Shown here: piece by piece, positions 51,516 to 61,700 of the stretch | Position numbering within the stretch: the first letter of the stretch is position 1 | Layout: every line of letters begins with the position of its first letter | NCBI GenBank assembly: GCA_900314925.1 | Contig: OMXC01000009.1 | Span: 86,847-150,846, forward strand | Direction of reading: 5' to 3' | DNA: 64,000 bases | DNA from: an uncultured Bacteroidales bacterium | Lineage (GTDB): Bacteria; Bacteroidota; Bacteroidia; Bacteroidales; P3 | The notes under the pieces: generated by a model | Databases searched by the model: none | Seen by the model: only the letters and a program-made list of their open reading frames with translations | Told to the model about the DNA's origin: nothing | Made by a program: the position numbers and the translations under genes

Positions 51516-53177
51516 TCAGAAACTCGTCGTCAGACTCAGCGTCAAGCCGTTGCTTGCCGGCACCTCGCGGCATACGCCGCCGATGCAGAGCATGCCGCGG
51601 CGTTGCTTGCCGTAGCCCAGCTGGAGGCGTGTGGCGCCGTGGGTGTAGCCGGCGCTGATGTTGTAGTAGTTGCCCTGGCCGTCGTTGTAGGCCCACTGGT
51701 CGCTCAGCGAGACGAACCAGTGGCTGCCGATGCTCCACTCCACGAGGCCCATGAGCCAGTCGCCGAGGCGTGGGTCGGTGTGTCCTGCCGAGGCGTCGCG
51801 GCGGCTGTCGCTGCCCATCCACTCGCCCTCGAAGCGCAGGGTGTGCTGCTTGCTGACGCGCCATGTGGCGTCGGCCACCACGATGTTGTTGTGGTAGAGT
51901 CCCGGCAGCTCGCCTTCCACCACGGGGTTGAACGCCTGGTAGGCGTAGGTGAGCGTGAGCTTCACCGTCTTGCTCAGCTTGCGAGCCACCTCCACGGAGG
52001 CCTCGCCGAAGAGCAGAGGTCCCGAGCCGCTGTTCACGCTGTAGCCGTCGGTGCCCGCCCCGCCGGTCCTGGTCGTGTCGAGGCCGCAGACCACGGCGCT
52101 GTTGAGCCTAATGTCCATGCCGTACTTGCCGCCCAGCCACGTGTCCTTCTTCACCTTCCACATCACGTCGCCCTGCAGCCCCTGCTCGCCCATGACGTTG
52201 GTGGCGTAGGGGTACATGGTGAGGAAAGCGTAGGTGTGGTTCTTGGTGATGGCTGGCAGGTAGTTGATGTACAGCTGCTGACCCGGGATGGTGCGCATCG
52301 ACTTGAAGGCCATGTTCTCCACGCGCTTGGCTTGGAGCGTGGCGCTGAAGCCGCGCTGCGAGTAGGCCAGCGTGGCCGTGAGGGCCTCGCCCTCGCGGTA
52401 GGTGTAGTCGTTGACCACCGAGGGGTCCTGTCCCTTGCGTGCATATTCGGCCTGGAGGCTCCATCCGCCCCATCCGAGTTCGGCCCTCACGGCGCCGGCG
52501 CCCACGTTGAGCGGCAGCTTGAGGCGGTAGCCCGGCTGGTCGGCGAGGATCATGGCGTCGGCCTCGTATTTGCTCACGAAGCCCGCGCCGATGATGGCGC
52601 GCAGCTTGCCGCCCTGCAGGGGTCTGACGGCCTCGGCGAGGTTCACCTCGGCGTCGACGCCGCGCACCAGGCCGTCGCCCAGCCCCCAGTAGTGGCGCTG
52701 CTTGCCTGCCAGGGCCTTGACGGTGACGCCCTGCCACGGGCGCAGGGCCACGTTGAGGCCGAAGATGGCGTTGTCGAGCCCCAGGTAGCGGTCCTCGTAG
52801 GAGCGTAGGATCAGGCCCGAGCCGAACTGCTCGTAGAAGTGGCCCACGGTGACGCTCAGGCGCTCGCTGTTATAGGCCACGAAGTAGTGGGCGAGGCCCT
52901 GCCCCTTCCACTCGGCGTCGAAGCCCAGCAGCGGGTTGTGGTACATCTCGAAGCGCAGGCCTGCGCTGAAGCCTCCGTTCTGGTAGAGGATGTCGGCCCT
53001 GGTGTTGAGCAGCAGGCACTCCTCCACCTCGCGGGCGCCGATGGTGCTGTCGGCGCGGCTCATCTGGGCGTCGGCCTGCACGTTGCCCGTCACGTGGCCG
53101 CCCATGATGCCCTGTGCCTGCGAGGCGACGGCCAGGGCTGTAGCAGCCACAGCCACAAGTACTTTCTTGATTGTCAT
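51516..53177 (-). CDS. DUF6029 family outer-membrane barrel protein
   Basis: A 553-residue exported protein (signal peptide to SQAQ) of beta-barrel build, with repeating aromatic-ended strands (GGFSAGLRFEMYHNPLLGFD, LSVTVGHFYEQFGSGLILRS, WSIGSHWFVSLSDQWAYNDG) and final SF. The pattern RSYEDRYLGLDNAIFGLNV fits DUF6029, which I associate with Omp28 neighbours in this phylum. Function unknown. It has a promoter with TACCTTTG 29 bases upstream and heads the operon that runs to the GNAT-HD gene. The 40-base spacer to Omp28 is a TCTCATTT repeat. Confidence 0.82.
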   Translation of the reverse strand: MTIKKVLVAVAATALAVASQAQGIMGGHVTGNVQADAQMSRADSTIGAREVEECLLLNTRADILYQNGGFSAGLRFEMYHNPLLGFDAEWKGQGLAHYFVAYNSERLSVTVGHFYEQFGSGLILRSYEDRYLGLDNAIFGLNVALRPWQGVTVKALAGKQRHYWGLGDGLVRGVDAEVNLAEAVRPLQGGKLRAIIGAGFVSKYEADAMILADQPGYRLKLPLNVGAGAVRAELGWGGWSLQAEYARKGQDPSVVNDYTYREGEALTATLAYSQRGFSATLQAKRVENMAFKSMRTIPGQQLYINYLPAITKNHTYAFLTMYPYATNVMGEQGLQGDVMWKVKKDTWLGGKYGMDIRLNSAVVCGLDTTRTGGAGTDGYSVNSGSGPLLFGEASVEVARKLSKTVKLTLTYAYQAFNPVVEGELPGLYHNNIVVADATWRVSKQHTLRFEGEWMGSDSRRDASAGHTDPRLGDWLMGLVEWSIGSHWFVSLSDQWAYNDGQGNYYNISAGYTHGATRLQLGYGKQRRGMLCIGGVCREVPASNGLTLSLTTSF

Positions 53178-53205
53178 ACTCTCTTTGGTTCTTTGTTTGA
53201 TGGTG

Positions 53206-53213
53206 CAAAGGTA
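53206..53213 (-). promoter_or_regulatory. -7 element (TACCTTTG) of the DUF6029 operon
   Basis: The minus strand reads TACCTTTG, a TAnnTTTG match, 29 bases before the start codon. Confidence 0.65.
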
Positions 53214-53296
53214 CGTTTTTTTTTCAAATGGCGGCCTTTTTATGTTCCTGCGCGACCAAAAATCATCCCTTTTGCCCCCGTCCCGGTACGCCCCCT

Positions 53297-53405
53297 CTAC
53301 GGAGTCCCTACGGCCGTTCTTCAGTAGTTCTTCAGTAGTTCTTCAGTGTGGCACTGAAATACTACTGAAGAACTACTGAAGAACTGCCGTACCGGCTCCG
53401 AGGCG
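53297..53405. repeat. Dispersed hairpin repeat, copy 3, with 3+3 units of 11 bp
   Basis: After the shared GGAGTCCCTACGG come GTTCTTCAGTA twice and GTTCTTCAGTG (53316-53348), a 3-base loop, then CACTGAAATAC and TACTGAAGAAC twice (53352-53384), and a right arm ending CGTACCGGCTCCG. Confidence 0.93.
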
Positions 53406-53439
53406 GAGGGGTAGGGGATGGGTGGCGGGTCAACTTTTT

Positions 53440-53470
53440 TTTGCCGTGAACGGAAAAAGGTGTATCTTTG
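53440..53470 (+). promoter_or_regulatory. Promoter (TTTG-19-TATCTTTG)
   Basis: TTTG at 53440-53443 and TATCTTTG at 53463-53470, spaced by 19 bases, give a leader of about 45 bases before the barrel gene at 53524. Confidence 0.8.
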
Positions 53471-53523
53471 CAGTCTGAAAAAAACAAAACCTGAAAACGA
53501 TAACTCTAAAACACAGTGCAATT

Positions 53524-54054
53524 ATGAAGAAAGCAATCCTTATTTTTGCCATGACCGTCATGATCGGTGGCCTGGCGTCCGCGCAGGTAAGCCTTGGCGG
53601 CCGTTTCTACGGCGGTCTCACCTCAGGCTTCGAGGCGTCGCTGCTCTACGGCATGGGCGGCAACACCCGTATCGAGGCCGACTTCGGCGCCAGTTTCGGC
53701 GTGATGACCAAGACCTACGACGCCGTCAATATCCTCGGTGCGCGCTACACCTACGACGGCACCCCGTCATACTATGTGGTCACGGCCACTGGTGCCTACC
53801 ACTGGACGTTCAACATCGTCAAGGGTTTCGGCTGGTTCGTGGGCCCCGCCGCGCAGCTGGGCCTGGGGTCCAACCACGACGGCGACTTCTACATGCGCCT
53901 TGCCGTGGGTGCCCAGGGCGGCGTGCAGTACCAGTTCGACTTCCCGCTGCAGGTGTCGCTTGACGTGCGGCCCATGCTTGACTTCATCCACCTGGCCAAT
54001 CCCCGTTCGCTCTTCGACCTGGGGGTGGCCGCGGGTGTCCGTTACTGCTTCTAA
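53524..54054 (+). CDS. Small outer-membrane beta-barrel protein
   Basis: A 176-residue exported protein (signal peptide to ASAQ) with about eight amphipathic strands (GGRFYGGLTSGFEASLLYGM, FGWFVGPAAQLGLGSNHDGD, DLGVAAGVRYCF) and a terminal Phe, the usual BAM-recognised end. It resembles OmpX/OmpW-like small barrels, but the family cannot be fixed by eye. It leads a plus-strand operon and is 12 bases from the ROK kinase gene. Confidence 0.8.
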   Translation: MKKAILIFAMTVMIGGLASAQVSLGGRFYGGLTSGFEASLLYGMGGNTRIEADFGASFGVMTKTYDAVNILGARYTYDGTPSYYVVTATGAYHWTFNIVKGFGWFVGPAAQLGLGSNHDGDFYMRLAVGAQGGVQYQFDFPLQVSLDVRPMLDFIHLANPRSLFDLGVAAGVRYCF

Positions 54055-54066
54055 AACGCATAGATT

Positions 54067-55032
54067 ATGAGATATTCCATCGGAGTGGACATGGGCGGCA
54101 CCAACACCGACATGGGGCTGGTGACGGAGAACGGCAACATCATCAAGCGTCGCAACATAGCGACCAACGCATACACGCAGCTGGAGCCATACGTGCGCGA
54201 CATGATACGCGAGATAAGGGCCATGGTAGAGGAGCAGACGGCCATCGACGGCGAGGCCGTGATGCTTGACGGCATCGGCATCGGCGCCCCCAACGGCAAC
54301 TACTACACCGGCTGTGTGGACAACGCGCCCAACCTCACCATCAAGGGCAACCTCGACTTCGGCAAGGAGATACACAAGTACATGTCTGTGCCCGTGGTGC
54401 TTAGCAACGACGCCAACGCGGCGGCCTACGGCGAGTATGTATACGGCGGCGCCAAGGGCATGAAGCATTTCATCATGTTCACGCTGGGCACCGGCGTAGG
54501 CAGCGGCATCGTGGTTGACGGCAAGCTGGTGCACGGCTCCACCGGTGCCGCCGGCGAGCTGGGCCACGCCATACTCATCCCACACGGGCGCAAGTGCTCC
54601 TGCGGGCGTGAGGGCTGTCTGGAGACCTACACGTCGGCGCGCGGCATCGTGCAGACCTACATAGAGCTGCGTCGCGAGGACCCCGACGGCGAGCGCATGC
54701 TCAAGGAGGTGCCCGACGGCGAGATCAGCAGCAAGCTCATCGGCGAGGCTGCGCACCAGGGCGACCCCGTGGCCCTGAAGACCTGGGCCATTGTGGGCGA
54801 CCAGCTGGGGCTTGCCATGGCCAACAGCGTCACTTTCTCGGCCCCCGAGGCAATCTTCCTCATGGGCGGTCCCGCCCAGGTCGGCGAGCCCCTGCTGAGG
54901 CCCCTGCGCGAAGCCTTCGAGCGCTACCTGCTCAACATCTTCGCCGGCACCTGCCAGATACGCATGAGCGAGCTGAAAGCCAACGAGGTGGCTATACTCG
55001 GCGCCGCGGCGCTGCTGAAAATGAAAAGTTGA
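54067..55032 (+). CDS. ROK family sugar kinase (glucokinase-like)
   Basis: A 321-residue ROK protein without a helix-turn-helix, so a kinase rather than a repressor. It has the ATP motif VDMGGTNTDMGLV, SNDANAAAYGEY with the catalytic Asp, LGTGVGSGIV, ELGH and zinc motif CSCGREGCLE at about 177-186. It phosphorylates a hexose (glucose, mannose or N-acetyl sugar); placement before a GH92 alpha-mannosidase suggests mannose or glucose as the in vivo substrate, by inference. It is 20 bases upstream of the GH92 start. Confidence 0.92.
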   Translation: MRYSIGVDMGGTNTDMGLVTENGNIIKRRNIATNAYTQLEPYVRDMIREIRAMVEEQTAIDGEAVMLDGIGIGAPNGNYYTGCVDNAPNLTIKGNLDFGKEIHKYMSVPVVLSNDANAAAYGEYVYGGAKGMKHFIMFTLGTGVGSGIVVDGKLVHGSTGAAGELGHAILIPHGRKCSCGREGCLETYTSARGIVQTYIELRREDPDGERMLKEVPDGEISSKLIGEAAHQGDPVALKTWAIVGDQLGLAMANSVTFSAPEAIFLMGGPAQVGEPLLRPLREAFERYLLNIFAGTCQIRMSELKANEVAILGAAALLKMKS

Positions 55033-55052
55033 AAGCTGAATATCGAAACAGG

Positions 55053-57686
55053 ATGAAGAGGTCGTTACTATTACTGCCAATGGTGATGTTTTTGGCCGCC
55101 TGCGGCGAGCAGTCGTTGACGTCGTATGTCAACCCCCTGGTGGGCACCGACGGGCACGGCCACACCTTCCCCGGTGCCATAGTGCCCTTCGGGCAGATAC
55201 AGCCGTCGCCCGACACGCGTCTGCAGGGCTGGGACGGCTGCAGCGGCTACCACTACACGGACGACACCATCTACGGCTTCAGCCACACGCACCTCAGCGG
55301 CACAGGCTGCGAGGACTACGGCGACGTGCTGCTGATGCCCGTCGACGAGCAGGAGCTGCGCGAGGTGCGCTTCGGCGCCACGATGCGCGAGGGCTACAAG
55401 CACCACTTCCAGCACAAGAACGAGACCGCGCGGGCGGGCTACTACAAGGTGATGCTTGACAACGGGGGCCTGCCGTGCACCATCGTGGAGCTCACGGCCG
55501 ACCGGCGTGTGGCCTACCACCGCTACACCTACGTGCAGGACAAGAACAACTGCTTTGTGATAGACCTGCGCCACCGCGACGTGCTCCTCGACGGCAACAT
55601 ACGCCTCACCGGCGAGGGCCTCCTCGTAGGGCATCGCCGCAGCTCGGCCTGGAATCCTGACCAGCAGCTCTTCTTCGCCATCAAGAGCAGTGTGCCGTTT
55701 GAGCGCGTGGTGGTGAGCGACGACTCGTCGCAGGCCTTCGTGCAGCTGGCTGACGCCAAGCAGGTGGAGCTGCAGGTGGCCATCAGCGGCGTTGACATCG
55801 AGGGCGCCATCGGCAACCTGCTCATGGCGCGCTACAAAGACTTCGAGAGTGCGCGCCGCGGCGCCGACCAGACGTGGGAGGAGGCCCTGGGCAAGCTGAA
55901 GGTGGACGGTGGCTCGAAGGAGCAGAAACGCTGCTTCTACACGGCGCTGTACCACTGCATGACGGCGCCCTACCTGTGGAGCGACGAGGACGGCCGCTAC
56001 CGCGGCACCGACGGCAAGATACACGTGGCCGACGAGGGGAGGGAGGTGTACACCGTCTTCTCGCTGTGGGACACCTACCGCGCCCTGCACCCATTGCTGA
56101 CGCAGATAGAGCCCGAGCGCACGGTGGACTTCGTCTACACCGCCATGAAGCAGTATGAGCAGGGCGGCGAGCTGCCCATGTGGGAGCTGGCGGGCCATGA
56201 GACCCACTGCATGATAGGCTACCACGCCGTGCCCATGCTGCTCGAGGCCTACAACTACCTGCACGACGAGGACGGCACCATAGCGGGCTACACGCCGAAG
56301 CAGATACTGGAGGCCATGGTGGCCACCAGCAACCGCACCGAGGCCCACCGCGAGTACGGCAGGCAGGGCTACCTCAGCTCAGAGATAGACAACGAGAGTG
56401 TCAGCAAGACGCTGGAGTATGCCTACGACGACTGGTGCATAGCCCAGATGGCCGAGATTGCCGGCGACAGCGCCACGGCCCGCACCTACTGGATACGGAG
56501 CCAGAGCTGGCAGAACATCATAGACAGCAACGGCTTTGCCCACGCCAGACGCAACGGCGCGTGGGTGACGCCCTTCGACCCCACGGAGGTCAACAACCAC
56601 TACACCGAGGCCAACTCGTGGCAGTACAGCAGCTATGTGCCGCACGACATCGACGCCTGGGTCGAGCATCTCGGCGGCAAGGACAAGGCCATAGCCTTCC
56701 TCGACAGCCTCTTCGAGGGCCGGAACAGCATGAGCGGCCGCGACCAGGCCGACGTCACGGGCCTCATAGGCATGTACGCCCACGGCAACGAGCCGAGCCA
56801 CCATGCCGCCTGGCTCTATGCTGTGCTGGGCCAGCCCGAGAAGACGGAGAAGTATGTGCACAAGATACTGAACGAGCTCTACACCAGTAAGCCCGACGGC
56901 CTCTGCGGCAACGAGGACTGCGGCCAGATGAGCGCCTGGTATGTGCTGGCTGCGCTGGGAAGGTACGAGGTGTGCCCCGGCAGCGGCGTGTGGGTGGAGA
57001 CCGAGCCCCTCTTCTCGCTCGCGGACCGCGATAGGGTGTCTATAGAACCCTTCAAGATGCCCGACAGCCTACGTATCACCCCTTGTCCGGTCTTTGCCGA
57101 CTGGCGCATGCAGAGCGACCGCGACCGGGTGAGCGACACGGTGGCGCAGTGGGAAGGGCGTCTGCCGTCGCAGAAGGTGATACACAAAGAGGTGAAGGTG
57201 TCTACCGACAAGCATGTCACATACCTCACGCAGCCCGCACCGCAGTATACGGAGAACGGCCCCGAGGGCATGGTGGACAACATCTATGGCAACATCAACT
57301 ACCGCATAGGCGGCTGGCAGGGCTGGCAGGAGGACTTTGTGGCTGTGGTGGAGCTCGACAAGGCGAGGAAGGTGAGTATGGTGGGTGTGAACTGCCTTGA
57401 GAATATGCGCTCGTGGATATTCTATCCAAAGAGCATCAAGGTGGAGTATAGCGATGACGGCGAGACCTGGATGCCATACGGCGAGAAGGCGCATGTAGAG
57501 GAGGCGCCGGGCGAGGAGATGCAGGCCCGCCAGGGGGAGAGCCACACAAGGCTCGTTGCCGTGAAGGGCGATATACGTGCCAGATACTTTAAGATTACCC
57601 TTGAGAACTATGGCCGTCTGCCCGAGTGGCACATCAGTGCCGGCGAGCAGGCATGGCTGTTTGCTGACGAAATAGTGATTTTATGA
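55053..57686 (+). CDS. GH92 alpha-mannosidase, lipoprotein
   Basis: An 877-residue calcium-dependent alpha-mannosidase of family GH92, which trims mannose from N-glycans. SYVNPLVGTDGHGHTFPGAI, GFSHTHLSGTGC, VFSLWDTYRALHPL, WELAGHETHCMIGYHAVP and GNEDCGQMSAWYVL are hallmark segments with catalytic acid and base glutamates/aspartates. The last 150 residues (EFDKARKVSMVGVNCLE-like, IKVEYSDDGETW) form an F5/8 type C-like module. The start MKRSLLLLPMVMFLAAC (lipobox, C17) is preferred over an ATG 24 bases upstream. The gene overlaps the small lipoprotein gene by 4 bases. Confidence 0.94.
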   Translation: MKRSLLLLPMVMFLAACGEQSLTSYVNPLVGTDGHGHTFPGAIVPFGQIQPSPDTRLQGWDGCSGYHYTDDTIYGFSHTHLSGTGCEDYGDVLLMPVDEQELREVRFGATMREGYKHHFQHKNETARAGYYKVMLDNGGLPCTIVELTADRRVAYHRYTYVQDKNNCFVIDLRHRDVLLDGNIRLTGEGLLVGHRRSSAWNPDQQLFFAIKSSVPFERVVVSDDSSQAFVQLADAKQVELQVAISGVDIEGAIGNLLMARYKDFESARRGADQTWEEALGKLKVDGGSKEQKRCFYTALYHCMTAPYLWSDEDGRYRGTDGKIHVADEGREVYTVFSLWDTYRALHPLLTQIEPERTVDFVYTAMKQYEQGGELPMWELAGHETHCMIGYHAVPMLLEAYNYLHDEDGTIAGYTPKQILEAMVATSNRTEAHREYGRQGYLSSEIDNESVSKTLEYAYDDWCIAQMAEIAGDSATARTYWIRSQSWQNIIDSNGFAHARRNGAWVTPFDPTEVNNHYTEANSWQYSSYVPHDIDAWVEHLGGKDKAIAFLDSLFEGRNSMSGRDQADVTGLIGMYAHGNEPSHHAAWLYAVLGQPEKTEKYVHKILNELYTSKPDGLCGNEDCGQMSAWYVLAALGRYEVCPGSGVWVETEPLFSLADRDRVSIEPFKMPDSLRITPCPVFADWRMQSDRDRVSDTVAQWEGRLPSQKVIHKEVKVSTDKHVTYLTQPAPQYTENGPEGMVDNIYGNINYRIGGWQGWQEDFVAVVELDKARKVSMVGVNCLENMRSWIFYPKSIKVEYSDDGETWMPYGEKAHVEEAPGEEMQARQGESHTRLVAVKGDIRARYFKITLENYGRLPEWHISAGEQAWLFADEIVIL

Positions 57687-57907
57687 AAAAGAAGATAGTA
57701 TTGCCGCTGGCGGCCGTCGCTGCCGTTCTGGCGTTAGTGTCGTGCGATAGCAAGACCTGCTACTGTTACGACAACGGTCGCGAGGAGGTTCTGTATGTGA
57801 ACCCCGATGTCAAGTGCAACGCCTACAGCTCGGGCCGCCGCGGTTGTGTGGAGGCCAACGAGCGCATGAACCCCAGCGAGATAGGGCAGGAGTACAAGAA
57901 GCGCTAA
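57683..57907 (+). CDS. Small cysteine-containing lipoprotein
   Basis: A 74-residue lipoprotein (MKKKIVLPLAAVAAVLALVSC) whose mature part, about 54 residues, has CYCYDNGREEVLYV and two further cysteines, which may form disulfides. It is unrecognised. It overlaps the GH92 gene by 4 bases and ends 4 bases into the convergent NAGPA-like gene. Confidence 0.75.
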   Translation: MKKKIVLPLAAVAAVLALVSCDSKTCYCYDNGREEVLYVNPDVKCNAYSSGRRGCVEANERMNPSEIGQEYKKR

Positions 57908-58782
57908 AGCACAAGGATGGCGTTGGAGACAGGCCGCTGACCCTCATGGTCGTGTGTGCGGTTGTCGGAGGGGTAGTTGACCACCCCGCCATGGGGTTTG
58001 CCATGCACATACATGGTGCAGCTGCCGCCGCCGTCGAGGTTTATCGCCTCGGAGCAGCCCAACCAGCGCATCACCAGCTCCAGCTCGGTGAGCGAGAGTC
58101 CTTCGGCTTGATGCTTGAAGCGGCCGTCGGCCACCACCAGCAACGTTGTGCCGTCGGGCTTGAGACCAAGGGCTGTGCGGTTATGGCGGTGGGTGACGAA
58201 GGAGCGGTCGTCGCGTTGCGGAACCAGTGCTCCGTGGCGTAGCAGCATTGGCCCGGCGGTCATGATGTTGCTGTCTGTCAGGCTTTCTTCCCACAGGCGG
58301 TTGCTGTCAGGCACCGCTAATCGGGGCCGCCCGTTGCGCAAGGCAAGGGTGGCATGCTGGTAGTATTTGCGGTTCACCGAGTCGGTGGCGGCGGGTGTGT
58401 TCTCGCCAACCTGTATGCCGTCGATGCGCAGATAGCATACCGGGTTGCCGGCATTCATGTCGAAGAAGCTGCCGTTGACAGCCGCATAGGCGCCGCACCG
58501 CTCTGCGAGGGTGGATACCTCGGTGAGGGCGCTGTCACAGACGAAGGCCAGGCGGCGGTGTGACTGTGCCGGTATCTCAATGACAAAGAGGTGCTGGGCA
58601 GAGCAGAAGAGCGCGCCTTCGCCGAAGTGGTAGCGTTTCAGGTAGAACCCTTCCAGGGTGTCGATGCTCCATTCGGCATTGGCGACACGCATGGAGTCCA
58701 CGCTGTAGTTCACTTGTGCCGCCGTCGGCGCCCATAGCCCGGCTGCAAGCAGGGCGGTAAATATCAGTTGTCTCGCTGTCAT
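57904..58782 (-). CDS. Phosphodiester glycosidase (NAGPA) family protein
   Basis: A 292-residue exported protein (signal peptide to PTAAQ). AAVNGSFFDMNAGNPVCY, RTALGLKPDGTTLLVVADGR and INLDGGGSCTMYV are the conserved motifs of the NAGPA domain, seen in the eukaryotic phosphodiester alpha-N-acetylglucosaminidase and in bacterial exopolysaccharide proteins. It likely cuts a phosphodiester-linked sugar in the envelope; substrate unknown. It overlaps the TamB gene end by 4 bases. Confidence 0.9.
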   Translation of the reverse strand: MTARQLIFTALLAAGLWAPTAAQVNYSVDSMRVANAEWSIDTLEGFYLKRYHFGEGALFCSAQHLFVIEIPAQSHRRLAFVCDSALTEVSTLAERCGAYAAVNGSFFDMNAGNPVCYLRIDGIQVGENTPAATDSVNRKYYQHATLALRNGRPRLAVPDSNRLWEESLTDSNIMTAGPMLLRHGALVPQRDDRSFVTHRHNRTALGLKPDGTTLLVVADGRFKHQAEGLSLTELELVMRWLGCSEAINLDGGGSCTMYVHGKPHGGVVNYPSDNRTHDHEGQRPVSNAILVL

Positions 58783-61700
58783 TTCGTTTTCTTCTTCGTT
58801 TTTGTGCCCTTGCCGGGGCGGGGTTTGATGCCGAGCAGCTCGTCCCAGCGGTCGAAGTCTTTGGTGAGCTTGAGGCCTATGCCTTGTTTGTAAGGCAGGT
58901 CCATGCGTGTGTAGTCGTTGGTGTTTGTGCGGTTGTAAGCGAATATATGCACCAGCGGGTTGATGCGGTAGCCCAGCAGTGCGTCAATGACGGTGCCACC
59001 TCCCGTCGATGCCTCGAGCTCCCGGCTCTCACCGCCGTAGCCGAGGGTGCTCTCGAGATACCAGCGGCCCCAGTCTTTGCTGATGTTCACGTCGAGCTGC
59101 TGGTTGGTGAGTTCGGTGGCTGCCTTGTAGTTGACGTCGACATCGACGAACTGCACCATGTCGCTCACGATGCTGCTCACCGACGCCGCCATCATGGAGT
59201 AGCCGCTCGACAGGCCGTTGTTCACGGCGTTGCCGTTGCCTGCGTCGTTGCCGGAGACGTTGTAGAACTGCCCCATCAGCAGCAACGACATGGTCTGGTT
59301 TATCATGTCACGCTCGCTGTTGCGGTCTATGTAGGCAAACACCTCGTCCTCCACGCTGGCGTCGGCGTTGGGGAGGCGCAGGTCGAAGCCTATGGTGGGG
59401 TCCTGCAGGGTGCCGGCCACGGCGATGACATTCTCCACCTGTATGTACTTCTGCGTGTTGTCTACAGCCGACAAGTTGCCGGTCAGTGTGCTGAGGTTGG
59501 CGCGTTGCGAGTATACGGCCTTCAGGTCGAAGCGTGCGTCGGGAAGGCTTCCCTGGAAGGCGAGGTTGCTGCCGCTCTCAAGCGTGAAGTTTTTCTCAAA
59601 GAGCGACATCATGCTCAGCTTCATGGTGCCGTCGACGATCTCGTAGCTTCCCACCACTTGTGGCTGCATCTTCTCGTCAAGGTTCATGTGCAGGGCGCCT
59701 TGTCCGGTGGCCCCGACGCCCACCTTCACTTCCGAGAAGTCCATGGGCAGGTTGAGCTTCACGTCGGGCGTGATGGTGATGTTGGCGTCCAGCGTGAAGG
59801 GCATGGCCTTCTGTCTCTTGGTTTTAACCTGTCCCGATGTGGTGGGCTCGTCGCTTACGAAGGTGATGTAGTTCTGTGTCTGCATGTGGCGTTGTCCGCT
59901 CACGGGCACCGTCAGCGTGCTGCCGGGATTGGTGCGGGCCGTGACGGTCATGTCCAGCTTCTCGAGGCTGCCGCGCACGATGCCGTCGGCGCTTGCCAGC
60001 ATGGTGCCGCTGAACTCCTCGCCATCTTTCTTGTCGAGCACCAGCAGATTGTCGGTGTGGAGGCTCAGGTCGAGCACTATGTCCTGCAGGCTGTTGTATC
60101 TTATCTCGCCATCGACTCCGGCCATGTTGCCGCGTGTGTCGTGCAGCATGAAGTTGTCGAGCATGATGTGCTTGTTGCGGAAGCGCACGCTGTCGTCGAA
60201 GAAGTAGGTCACTCCGGTGATGTCCACTTTCAGCGCCCCGTTCTCCACGAAGGCTTCGCCGATTATGTCAGGCTTCGCCGTGGTGCCGCTCACATCGAAG
60301 TTGCCGTGCAGCCGCCCTTCGAAGCGCGACGAGAACTTGCTCATCAGCGGCGCCATGAGGGCCAGCTCCAGCCTGTCGAAGTCCACGCTGAAGTTCAGGT
60401 CGGGCTCCTTTTTGCCGAGGCCCAGCCATCCGCGTGCCCTTATCTGTTCTCCGGCAAGCTGCAGGTTCAGTATGTTGAGCTCTGCGTTCCAGCTGCTGTT
60501 CACTTTGACGTCGCCCAGCGGCTGGTTGTTCACCACGCAGCTGTCTATCCTCAGGTTGGTGTTGAAGTAGGGTGTCTCTGTGATGCCGTACATGGCGAAG
60601 TGGCCGCCGATGTTGCCGCCGACCTCCATGTTGGTGCCCTGCAGCAGCACGTCGCAGAGCCGCTTGAGGTCGAAGTTGTCGAGGTCAAGGTTCACGTTGT
60701 CGCCCGGACGGCCCTGAAGGTCGAGCGCAGCCTCCACACGCTGCTCTTCGCTTGCCGCGCTGATTCCCTTGCCTTTCACCCTGAAGCCGTCGGCCAGCGC
60801 GATGCCAAGGCTGTCTATGCCCAGCGCCCACCGTGTGTCGCCGATGTAGAAGTCGGGCCGCGCCACGCTGATCATGCCGTTGTCGAGCCTCAGCATCAGG
60901 TCGCCGCGGGTGGCGTTCCCCTCGTCGCCCCAGTAGAGCTCGGCGATGCTGCGGTGGCTGTTGCTGTTGAGTATGACCGAAAGGCGGTTGAAGATGGTCG
61001 CCTTGCCTATCTTGAGTTCCTGCGCCTCGGCGTTAAGCACGTAGGAGCCTGCCGACGGCCGGCCGCCGGCGCCGAAGTTGTCGAGCACCAGCGAGCCTAT
61101 GCGCACCGAGTCGCTTCGCAGCGCCATCTTCAGCAGTTCGCGGCTGTTGTAGTTGCCGCTCAGACGTGTGCCGCGTGCCACGGCCATCTTGTCGCCCAGC
61201 GACTCGAGCAGCCGTCCGTCGTCGTTCCACTGCACGTTGAATGTCATCGTGTTGTCTTCCAAGTCGGCAAGCTCTTCTTCGCTCACCTGCGGCGTGACGC
61301 CCAGATCTTCGGGCACCACCTCGTGCAGCATCTGGCGCACCATGACGGGCAGGTCGGCGTAGTCGAAACGCCCCGTCACTGTGGCATTCAGCGGTTCGCT
61401 CAGCAGCTCTATGTTCTTCTTCTCGCCGGCACTCTCTACGTCAAGGCGCAGGTCCTTGATGCTCACGGCGCCCACGCGTGTGTCTACCAGCTCCACGCTC
61501 CCCGTCAGGCTGTCGGCCGTGTTGCCCTTGGCCGTGGCGTGCAGGCGCGTGCTGACCTCGGCGAAGTCCTTGCTCATCAGCTTGAAAGCCGCCGCGTTGA
61601 GGCGCTCGAGGTGCAGGTCGGCCGTGTAGGTACGCTCGCTCCCGGCGCCACGGCTTGTGGCTTTCAGGTCGAAACGCAGCAGCGAATCGGTCGACACCGC

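Larger units (their letters stand above)
53178..53523. other. Divergent intergenic region
   Basis: A 346-base spacer with two outward promoters and one hairpin repeat (53297-53405) between them. No coding sequence seen. Confidence 0.65.
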
